Shown: positions 1 through 4,852 of the stretch, piece by piece
Position numbering within the stretch: position 1 is the stretch's first letter
How the letters are laid out: the number at the start of each line of letters is the position of its first letter
Assembly: GCA_050747865.1 (NCBI GenBank)
Contig: JBOGJI010000340.1
Location: forward strand, 1 to 6,025
Direction: 5' to 3'
DNA from: JBOGJI01 sp050747865
GTDB taxonomy: Bacteria > Acidobacteriota > Thermoanaerobaculia > Multivoradales > JAHEKO01
Length of the DNA stretch: 6,025 nt
The notes under the pieces: generated by a model
The model's database searches: none
The model's input: only the letters and a program-made list of their open reading frames with translations
Told to the model about the DNA's origin: nothing
Position numbers and translations under genes: made by a program

Positions 1-132
1 GTGGGAGAGGTTCTGCAAGAGGCCACCCATCATCTGCTGGTGGCCGGCCATCATCTGTTGGCCGGTGTCGGACTTCAGCAGGTCCATCACGACCGGCGCC
101 AAAGCTGCGATCAAGGCCGTCCAGAACGACAT
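1..132 (-). CDS. Small Gly/Leu/Met-rich hydrophobic protein, N-terminal part (paralogue of the 3760-4053 gene)
   Basis: This reading frame starts at the ATG complementary to 130-132 and stays open to the left edge, giving 44 residues, so the gene is partial here. The protein begins MSFWTALIAALAPVVMDLLK, a hydrophobic or amphipathic helix. It continues with the doubled motif QQMMAGH/QQMMGG and then LLQNL. It aligns without gaps to the first 44 codons of the gene at 3760-4053, with most residues identical up to LLQNL. It diverges at the edge (SH in place of FG). The upstream SD is only a weak AGGGAAG (141-147), unlike the strong AGGAGG of its paralogue. A promoter lies at 188-216. I recognise no family, and the function is unknown. 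By analogy with the second copy it may head another lipase/ankyrin cassette outside the window. Confidence 0.7.
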   Translation of the reverse strand, partial: MSFWTALIAALAPVVMDLLKSDTGQQMMAGHQQMMGGLLQNLSH

Positions 133-187
133 CGTGTCTACTTCCCTTAGAGACGAAGTGGACTACTGAACTCTACATGCGCATGAA

Positions 188-216
188 ACTATATCTGCAA
201 GTGACGGCGGTGTCAA
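188..216 (-). promoter_or_regulatory. Sigma-70-like promoter of the left-edge gene
   Basis: On the minus strand, TTGACA (complement of 211-216) is followed by exactly 17 bp and then TATAGT (complement of 188-193). The predicted transcript starts near 181, giving a 5' leader of about 48 nt before the ATG at 132. The same arrangement, with the same spacer and leader length, precedes the paralogous gene at 4108-4136. Just downstream of the -10 box is the 10-bp palindrome CATGCGCATG (176-185), a possible operator. The insertion sequence ends about 15 bp upstream of the -35 box. Confidence 0.65.
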
Positions 217-239
217 GGCCTCCCCGCCGTCATGTCGCG

Positions 240-283
240 ACTCCATGAACATGTCCCCCCGCGGACTCGTGAGAAGTGTCCCC
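240..283 (+). repeat. Left inverted end of the IS, two tandem 19-bp motifs
   Basis: Two direct copies of the IS terminal motif lie at 240-258 and 265-283, at a 25-bp period. The inner copy differs from the right-end motif at two positions, while the outer copy differs at five. They are probably transposase-binding sites. The doubled arrangement matches the opposite end of the element. Confidence 0.65.
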
Positions 284-317
284 CTACTGTGCGCCCTTCA
301 GCAGGAGGGCACAGGAG

Positions 318-1613
318 ATGGGAGAGACACTTCAGATGAGCAGGAAAGAGCGTCAGCGTCTGGTGGAGCTGGAGGCGGTGAGACGAGGGGAGCAGACGCT
401 GTCTGCGGCGGCCCGTCGTCTGGGCCTGAGCTACCGTCAGGCGAAGCGGATCTGGGGTCGGTGGCGCGAGGACGGCGACGCGGGGCTGGTGCATCGGAGT
501 CGGGGGCGGCTGTCGAACCGGAAGAAGCCGGGTTCGGTGCACCAGCGCTGCCTAGAGCTGTACCAGGACCGGTTCGAGTGGTTTGGGCCGACGCTGGCCG
601 CCGAGAAGCTGGCCAAGGAGGGTCTGGTTGTCGACCACGAGACGCTGCGGCGGTGGTTGCTGGCCGCGGGGCTGTGGAAGGTCGAGCGGCGGCGACCGAA
701 GCACCGCAGGCGCCGGCCGCGCAAGGAGGCCTTCGGCGAGTTGGTGCAGTTGGACGGCAGCCATCACGATGGGTTCGAGCGCGGCGGCAAGAGCCAAGAC
801 TGTCTGATGGGGATGATCGACGACGCCACCGGTGTGCGGCTGGGCGTGATGGCCGAGGCGGAGACGAGCGAGGCTGCGATGCCGGTGCTCTGGCGCTAGA
901 TCGAGCGCTACGGGATCCCGCAGAGCCTGTACGTCGACGGCAAGAACGCCTACCTGGCCGACCGCGAGCCGACGGTGGCAGAGCCGCTCGCTGGCGAGCC
1001 GGCGCTGAGCGTCTTCGGGCGAGCCTGCCACAAGCTCGGCATCGAGATCATCAAGGCCAGCTCAGCCCAGGCGAAGGGGCGGGTCGAGCGAAACTTCGGC
1101 GTTTACCAGGATCGGCTGGTCAAGGAGATTCGGCTCCAGGGCCTCGAGACCTACGACGAGGTCAAGGCTCTGCTCGAGACCTTCGACGAAGAGCTCCGCG
1201 AGCGCTTCGCCGTGCCCCCTGTCTCGGGGCGGGATGTCCACCGGTCGGTGCCGAAGGGACTCGATCTGGCCGACGTCTTCGTCTTCGAGGACACCCGCAC
1301 CATCCAGAACGACTGGACGGTGCGGCACCAGAATGTCTGGTACCAGATCACGGGTCCGAAGCGCCGGCTCCCTCCGGCCAAGCAGAAGGTCACGGTGGTG
1401 CGGCGTCTGGACGGGATCCTGAAGATCCTCTATCGCGGTCAGCCGGTCGAGTACGAGCGGCTGACCGGGCGGCCCGAGCGGCCGCGGCCGAAGGTGGCGG
1501 CCCCTGAGAAGTCCGAGCCAGCGAACGCCCCCAAGACACCGCGTCGGCCTGCGGCTGATCATCCTTGGCGCCGCCCGTGGACCCGGCGACAGATGCGCTT
1601 GGAGGCCCGGTGA
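318..1613 (+). pseudogene. ISNCY-type DDE transposase interrupted by an amber codon
   Basis: This would cut and rejoin the ends of the surrounding IS. One frame runs 431 codons from ATG 318, chosen because AGGAGG at 303-308 lies 9 nt upstream; ATG 336 is an alternative. It is interrupted only by TAG at 897-899 (codon 194). Residues about 7-60 form a helix-turn-helix region (LGLSYRQAKRIWGRW), followed by DAGLVHRSRGRLSN and FGPTLAAEKLA. The integrase-like core then supplies D146 (LVQLDGSHH), D207 (LYVDGKNAY) and E257 (AKGRVERN), a complete DDE triad. The C-terminal part holds DLADVF and NDWTVRHQN, as in ISNCY transposases. From my memory of this family the stop sits where a tryptophan is usual (LWR-W-IERYGIP), so a single TGG to TAG change would explain it. 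Without suppression or recoding, the product ends before D207 and E257 and is inactive. A restart at GTG 975 would lack D146 and D207. Confidence 0.8.
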
Positions 1614-1839
1614 GCGCGTCACGAGTGCCGCGCCCAGAGGGCCGTGGAAGCTGCCGCGCCTGCCGGCGCCATGGAAGACCTGCTGGAAAGCGAGCCTCGC
1701 AGACTCGGCTCCCTTCCCACAGGTCTCCCACAGCGCCTTGGAAAACGCTGCGCGTTTCCCACAGGCGCTTGGAGATCGCTACGCGATCTCCACAGCTCCC
1801 ACAACCCCGACGACGACGGGAGTATCGGATGGCGACTTA
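1614..1839 (+). other. Non-coding 3' region of the IS with structured repeats
   Basis: No gene is supported between the transposase stop and the right inverted end. The stretch is dominated from 1685 to 1803 by hairpins and CCCACAG repeats (separate entry). The short open frames across it have no SD and no recognisable protein. Confidence 0.5.
1685..1803 (+). repeat. Three hairpins, each followed by a CCACAG tail
   Basis: Hairpin 3 has a perfect 9-bp stem, GGAGATCGC (1771-1779) with GCGATCTCC (1783-1791), around loop TAC, then CCACAG (1790-1795). Hairpin 2 pairs GGAAAACGC (1740-1748) with GCGTTTCC (1752-1759) around loop TGC, with one bulge, then CCCACAG (1758-1764). Hairpin 1 is weaker: GGAA (1685-1688) pairs with TTCC (1714-1717), CGAG (1691-1694) may pair inside it, and CCCACAG follows (1716-1722). 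A further CCCACAG lies at 1727-1733 and CCCACA at 1798-1803. Stem sequences differ between units while pairing is kept and the flanking TTGGA and CCACAG persist. The function is unknown. A transcription stop, an RNA fold or a protein-binding array inside the IS are all possible. Confidence 0.6.
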
Positions 1840-1884
1840 GGGGACATTTCTAACGAGTCCCCGATGGGGACATTTCTAACGAGT
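1840..1884 (-). repeat. Right inverted end of the IS, two tandem 19-bp motifs
   Basis: Two perfect copies of GGGGACATTTCTAACGAGT lie at 1840-1858 and 1866-1884, separated by CCCCGAT (26-bp period). They are inverted relative to the motifs at 240-283. Just outside them TTGACA (1886-1891) faces out of the element. Confidence 0.7.
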
Positions 1885-1930
1885 GTTGACATAGGCTCTT
1901 GCAACTCCAACGCATGGGAGCACTTGCCGG

Positions 1931-2692
1931 TCATTCGCCCGCCTCATGCTCGACCGGTACGTTGTGCTCGCGCAGCCAGGCGTCGATCGCTGCGAGCGCG
2001 GCCTTTGCCTGCTCGTTGAGGATCTCCTCGGGGGTGACGTGGAGGTAGTCGTGGAAGGTGGCGCCCTGTCCGTTGCGCGCCAGCGGGTCGGCACCGGCCT
2101 CGAGGAGCGCAACGACCTGCGGGTAGGCGCTGATGAGCATGGCCGCTTCGTGCAAGGGCGTATTGCCCATGCGGTCCGCCGCATTCGGATCGGCTCCCGC
2201 CGCCAGGAGCATGCGGAACTGCCGGTCGTTGTCGCGTCCGGTCGCAGCACTGAGCGGCGGTGCGCCGGTGTCCGGTCGGGGAGTACTGGGGTCGGCACCG
2301 AGCTCCAGCAGGATCTCGAGATAGACGGGGTCGTTGGCCATGGCGGCCGTGTGGACCGCCGTGCCGTCGCCGATCCCCGGGTTGGCCGGGTCAGCGCCTG
2401 CTTCCAGCAGGGCCTTCAACCCCTCCGTGCTCTTGCTGCCCATCGCCCATTGAAGGAGATTCACTCCCCGATCCCCGCGGGCATTGACGTCGGCACCCTG
2501 GGCGACCAGCTCGCGTACTCGTGCGTGATCGCCGCTTGCTGCGGCCTCGGCCAACGCGATGATCTGGGCGTCGTCGAAGGCTTCCCGGGCGTCCATGGTT
2601 CCTCCTCGAGCGCAGCTCGCGACGGCACCGAGCAGCATCCACGCCGCCAGAAGCCGGAAGCGAGTATGTCCGCAACGTGGCGAAGAATGCAT
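1931..2692 (-). CDS. Ankyrin-repeat lipoprotein, probable immunity protein for the adjacent lipase
   Basis: The product is 253 aa. The N-terminus is a lipoprotein signal peptide: Arg at 6 and 11, a hydrophobic stretch (LLAAWMLLGAV) and a lipobox-like VASC with Cys27 as the predicted lipidated residue. Ala at +2 would favour the outer membrane if the cell is Gram-negative. About five ankyrin repeats follow at roughly residues 41-72, 75-105, 110-138, 143-173 and 176-208, each ending near the typical GADPN or GADVN turn. A helical C-terminal cap with a charged tail (PVEHEAGE) closes the protein. The ATG at 2692 is chosen because its signal peptide is complete and because it shares one base with the lipase stop (TGATG), the pattern of translational coupling. 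Ankyrin repeats bind proteins. The pairing with a lipase and the exported location suggest it neutralises that enzyme outside the cytoplasm. Immunity is inference, while the repeats and lipoprotein features are seen directly. No transcription terminator is evident before the IS starts 39-47 bp downstream. Confidence 0.8.
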   Translation of the reverse strand: MHSSPRCGHTRFRLLAAWMLLGAVASCARGGTMDAREAFDDAQIIALAEAAASGDHARVRELVAQGADVNARGDRGVNLLQWAMGSKSTEGLKALLEAGADPANPGIGDGTAVHTAAMANDPVYLEILLELGADPSTPRPDTGAPPLSAATGRDNDRQFRMLLAAGADPNAADRMGNTPLHEAAMLISAYPQVVALLEAGADPLARNGQGATFHDYLHVTPEEILNEQAKAALAAIDAWLREHNVPVEHEAGE

Positions 2693-3667
2693 CAGGCGGC
2701 GCTCGCCCGCCCCTGCCATGGACGATCCTTTTGCATGGCCTCGAGGACAGCGTCCATCAGGTGCAAGCGAACGCGATGGCTGGGCTCCCATAGGTTCAGG
2801 GGATGCAAATGCTCCCAGAAGCTATGCGGATCGGCAAGCTCGACTTTGTGACCCACGGCGTCCGGGGCGAACGGGGCGAGCTCTCGGGACTCCTCCTGGA
2901 CGTAGGTCAGCGCGTCACCATCGACGACGTAGTTGCGGACGAGGCCGCTTTCGGCCAGAGCTCGTGCGCCGTCCGGCGTCAGCCCAATCTCTCGCATCGT
3001 GTCGCCGTGCAGACCGGCAGCGTTGAACGTCACCGCCGCGCTATCGGTCGCGAGAGCCGCAGTGGCAGCGAGACCGCCTCCGAGAGAGTGACCCGTGACC
3101 ACGAGATCGTCACCAAACGCGAGATGGGCTCGAGGGGACAGCTTCTCCGCTTGCGCATACTGTTCCGTGTCCAGACCGAGTCCCTGGCCGAAGTTGGCGA
3201 TCCAGTCACGGATCCCTTTCGGGTCGGTGCCGGCGAAGGCGAGCACGTAGCGGCCGTCGCCGTCGGTGTAGATGGCGGCACGGAAGCCGGACTCGGGATC
3301 CTCCAGCATCTCAGGGTCGATGTTCGCCGCGGCGAGCTGCTGCTCGTCGAGCCGCGTCCAGCCATCGATGCCGCGGCTGTCCAGGTCGCAGACGTCCTGG
3401 GCCATTGCGGCGAGCTCGAGGTCGATCTCTCGCGGCGCTTGGCCGCTGCGGGAACGACTGGCTCATCGCGCGCGACGCGGCTTCCTCGCGGCCGCCGATC
3501 AGGCTTCGCAGAAGACCCGCGAAGAGATCGCCGAGCCAGCTCCAGGCCCCACTGGTCGTGCTCGAGTCACCGCCGGGTGCCCCCTCGGCTCCCGCGAAGT
3601 TGCCGGGCGCGAGCGCGTCGCTCCGCGGTCCGCCTGCGACCTGCATCGTTTCGGTCCACGTTGCCAT
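2692..3667 (-). CDS. Class 3-like serine lipase/phospholipase, apparently frameshifted; candidate toxin
   Basis: Two overlapping frames read as one gene. The first starts at ATG 3667, with a strong GGAGG 8 nt upstream. It encodes a Gly/Ser-rich N-terminus with an amphipathic stretch (WSWLGDLFAGLLRSLIGG). The second is open from 3462 to the stop at 2692 and has a start only at ATG 3405, without a good SD. Joining them needs a +1 shift (one surplus base) between about 3405 and 3463, giving ...QRPSAA-EIDLELAAMAQDV. The lipase part numbered from 3405 shows SGFRAAIYTD, YVLAFAGTD, DWIANFGQGLG, the nucleophile elbow GHSLGGG (Ser107) and TFNAAGLH. Candidate acids are D162 or D164, and H215 in RLHLMDAVLEAM is the likely catalytic His. 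The GHSLGGG, FNAAGLH pattern is typical of lipase-domain antibacterial effectors. It sits between the small Gly-rich gene and the ankyrin lipoprotein, overlapping the latter by one base. The shift may be a sequencing error, a real mutation or, less likely, recoding. Lipid hydrolysis is well supported, but toxin use is inference. Confidence 0.75.
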
Positions 3668-3671
3668 GTCC

Positions 3672-3696
3672 GTCTCCTCCCTCGGGTCTCCTCCCT
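3672..3696 (-). promoter_or_regulatory. Duplicated ribosome binding site before the lipase gene
   Basis: The minus strand carries AGGGAGGAGAC twice, complementary to 3672-3682 and 3686-3696, at a 14-bp period. The proximal copy places GGAGG 8 nt before ATG 3667 and supports that start for the lipase. The distal copy is too far to serve this start directly. Confidence 0.55.
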
Positions 3697-3759
3697 GTCC
3701 TTCCAGCCGCCGGCTCGGCTATCCGCCTCGCCCGCGGCGGTCGCCACGGAGGGCTCGCT

Positions 3760-4053
3760 CTATTGGCCGGCTCCGAACAGGCCGCCGAGTAGACCGCCGA
3801 CGGGATTGCCTCCCTGAAGCGGCGACGGGAACAACGACTGCAGCGCCGTGCCGGCGGCGTTCTGCCGGGCGCCGAACAGGTTGCCCAGCAGCCCGCCCAG
3901 AGGGCCGCCGCTGCCCTCGCCACCGAAGAGGTTCTGCAAGAGGCCGCCCATCATCTGCTGATGGCCGGCCATCATCTGTTGGCCGGTGTCGGACTTCAAG
4001 AAGTCGAGCACGGCCGGAATCGCCGCCGCCAGGAGCGCTGTCCAGAACAACAT
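3760..4053 (-). CDS. Small Gly/Leu-rich hydrophobic protein of unknown function, first gene of the lipase operon
   Basis: The product is 97 aa. I do not recognise the family. Residues 1-20 (MLFWTALLAAAIPAVLDFLK) form a hydrophobic helix that could be a membrane anchor, an uncleaved signal or an amphipathic helix. Next comes the near-repeat QQMMAGH/QQMMGG. The rest is Gly-rich with LLQNLFG, LLGNLFG and LLGGLFG spaced along it, and it ends FGAGQ. The start is ATG 4053, with AGGAGGT at 4061-4067, 7 nt upstream. The frame extends further upstream, but the promoter and SD favour this start. It is the first gene after the 4108-4136 promoter, and the lipase gene follows after 92 nt. The lipase N-terminus carries a similar amphipathic WLGDLFAGLLRSLIGG. 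A near-identical N-terminus occurs in the gene at 1-132. Possible roles are helping export or membrane contact of the lipase, or being a small membrane-active peptide itself; neither is shown. Confidence 0.75.
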   Translation of the reverse strand: MLFWTALLAAAIPAVLDFLKSDTGQQMMAGHQQMMGGLLQNLFGGEGSGGPLGGLLGNLFGARQNAAGTALQSLFPSPLQGGNPVGGLLGGLFGAGQ

Positions 4054-4060
4054 GGTCGGG

Positions 4061-4067
4061 ACCTCCT
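4061..4067 (-). promoter_or_regulatory. Ribosome binding site of the small Gly-rich gene
   Basis: AGGAGGT on the minus strand lies 7 nt before ATG 4053. It decides the start against in-frame codons further upstream, which extend only to ATG 4104, beside the -10 box. Confidence 0.65.
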
Positions 4068-4107
4068 CGTGTTGGCGGGCCCAGATGGACCCTCGTATTT
4101 GCATGCG

Positions 4108-4136
4108 ACTATATCAGGACGCAACCCGGCCGTCAA
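4108..4136 (-). promoter_or_regulatory. Sigma-70-like promoter of the Gly-rich/lipase/ankyrin operon
   Basis: TTGACG (complement of 4131-4136), a 17-bp spacer and TATAGT (complement of 4108-4113) form a near-consensus promoter. The predicted start is near 4101, about 48 nt before ATG 4053. The block GATATAGTNNCATGC is shared with the promoter at 188-216. The palindrome GCATGC (4101-4106) lies at the predicted transcription start and could be an operator. Confidence 0.65.
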
Positions 4137-4238
4137 ACTCCCGGCACACCGTTGCCGCCCCCGAGTTGACGACGTCGCGGTCGGCGGTGCGCGGGCGGCG
4201 GAAGCTCCCGCGCATCGAGGTTGCCGCCACCCTGGGCG

Positions 4239-4252
4239 ATATCAGACGATAT
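4239..4252. promoter_or_regulatory. Inverted repeat, candidate operator of the HEPN/MNT operon
   Basis: ATATC-AGAC-GATAT is a 5-bp inverted repeat with a 4-bp spacer just upstream of the extended -10 at 4257-4265. A second, weaker dyad, GTGA-N7-TCAC (4258-4272), overlaps that -10. Because the first protein of the operon begins with a ribbon-helix-helix-like segment, these are plausible sites for self-repression. This is inference from position and symmetry only. Confidence 0.35.
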
Positions 4253-4256
4253 GAAG

Positions 4257-4265
4257 TGTGATACT
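4257..4265 (+). promoter_or_regulatory. Extended -10 promoter element for the HEPN/MNT operon
   Basis: TGTGATACT fits the extended -10 form (TG, one base, then GATACT against TATAAT). No good -35 box is visible 17 bp upstream, as is common for extended -10 promoters. Transcription would begin near 4271-4273, only about 5-7 nt before ATG 4278, so the message would be nearly leaderless. Confidence 0.4.
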
Positions 4266-4277
4266 ATGTCACTGCCC

Positions 4278-4850
4278 ATGGCACAAGAGCGTACTTCGAA
4301 TCCCTCGGGGCGGCTGTTGCTGCGGCTGCCGGTCGGGCTGCACGCGGCGCTTCAGCGCGCCGCCCAGGCCGAGGAACTGTCGCTGAACGAGCTGTGTGTG
4401 CGGCGTCTGTCGGCGCCCATCGGCGCGATCTCCTCGCTCGCCGGTGGTGCCGCCGCGGTGTTGCGCGCGGCGGCCGTCGTCGGCGCCGGCCTCGTCGGTG
4501 TGCTGGCGTTCGGCTCCTGGAGTCGACGGCAGCTCGCCACCGACTCCGACGTCGATGTACTGGTGGTGGTCGGCGACGATGTCGGGCTGACACGCGAGCT
4601 CTATCGCCGCTGGGACACCGAGCCGATCTCCTGGGGCACGCGACCGGTCGATGCCCATTTCGTCCATCTGCCGCCTGAGGACCTCGTGGCGACCGGGACC
4701 TGGTGCGAGGCGGCGATCGACGGCGTCGTGCTCTTCGAGCGCCGACTGCAGGTGTCGCGGCGTTTGGTGCAGATCCGCTGGGACATCCTCGAGGGTCGAA
4801 TCGTCCGCCGGCTCGTCCACGGTCAGCCGTACTGGGCGAAGGTCGCCTGA
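4278..4850 (+). CDS. MNT-type nucleotidyltransferase antitoxin with N-terminal ribbon-helix-helix-like domain
   Basis: The product is 190 aa from ATG 4278. ATG 4266 and 4251 lie in the same frame but precede the predicted transcription start, and no start has a clear SD. Residues about 11-44 (GRLLLRLPVGLHAALQRAAQ and LSLNELCVRRL) look like a ribbon-helix-helix or HicB/Arc-like DNA-binding fold: a short strand, then two helices. Residues about 60-155 are a minimal nucleotidyltransferase: G79-S80, ten residues, then D91-V-D93, with D125 (RPVDAHFV) as the likely third metal ligand. In characterised HEPN/MNT systems the MNT protein adds AMP to the HEPN toxin and blocks its RNase activity. Here the HEPN gene follows after 2 nt, which supports that role. 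The added DNA-binding part would let the antitoxin also repress its own operon. The catalytic motif is seen directly. The family assignment of the N-terminus is by eye. Confidence 0.8.
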   Translation: MAQERTSNPSGRLLLRLPVGLHAALQRAAQAEELSLNELCVRRLSAPIGAISSLAGGAAAVLRAAAVVGAGLVGVLAFGSWSRRQLATDSDVDVLVVVGDDVGLTRELYRRWDTEPISWGTRPVDAHFVHLPPEDLVATGTWCEAAIDGVVLFERRLQVSRRLVQIRWDILEGRIVRRLVHGQPYWAKVA

Positions 4851-4852
4851 GC

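Larger units (their letters stand above)
232..1892 (+). mobile_element. ISNCY-type insertion sequence, about 1.65 kb
   Basis: The element holds one transposase gene (318-1613) between inverted ends. Each end carries two copies of a 19-bp motif of the form ACTCGTTAGAAATGTCCCC. On the left they lie at 240-258 (14/19 match) and 265-283 (17/19). On the right they lie at 1840-1858 and 1866-1884 (both perfect, inverted). Similarity weakly extends outward to ATGTC at 232-236 and its complement at 1888-1892, so the exact tips are uncertain by about 10 bp. I could not see a convincing target-site duplication. Between the transposase stop and the right end lie three hairpins with CCACAG tails. It sits between the promoter of the left-edge gene and the 3' end of the ankyrin gene, and seems to break no other gene. 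Confidence 0.7.

Noticed and set aside
245..1507. A 420-codon open frame on the plus strand overlapping the transposase
   Set aside because: It is the wrong frame of the transposase: Gly/Arg/Ala-rich low-complexity protein with no motif, while the other frame carries a full DDE transposase.
1685..1803. A possible CRISPR array
   Set aside because: The repeats are palindromic with changing stems and there are no unique spacers of even length between fixed repeats.
215..1900. Target-site duplication AGGC next to both IS ends
   Set aside because: The left AGGC (216-219) is about 12 bp outside the last aligned base of the inverted end, so the match is not adjacent on both sides and is probably chance.
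1946..2851. A 301-codon plus-strand open frame opposite the ankyrin and lipase genes
   Set aside because: It is antisense to ankyrin repeats and lipase motifs that are clear on the minus strand. It has no recognisable domain and no SD.
3682..3759. A hairpin terminator between the Gly-rich gene and the lipase (CCGCC...GGCGG)
   Set aside because: The stem is only 5 bp with a long loop and no T-run, as expected by chance in GC-rich DNA. The two genes look co-transcribed.
3405..4169. A 254-codon plus-strand open frame
   Set aside because: It is Arg/Ser/Pro-rich and antisense to the Gly-rich gene and the lipase N-terminus. It also crosses the promoter region.
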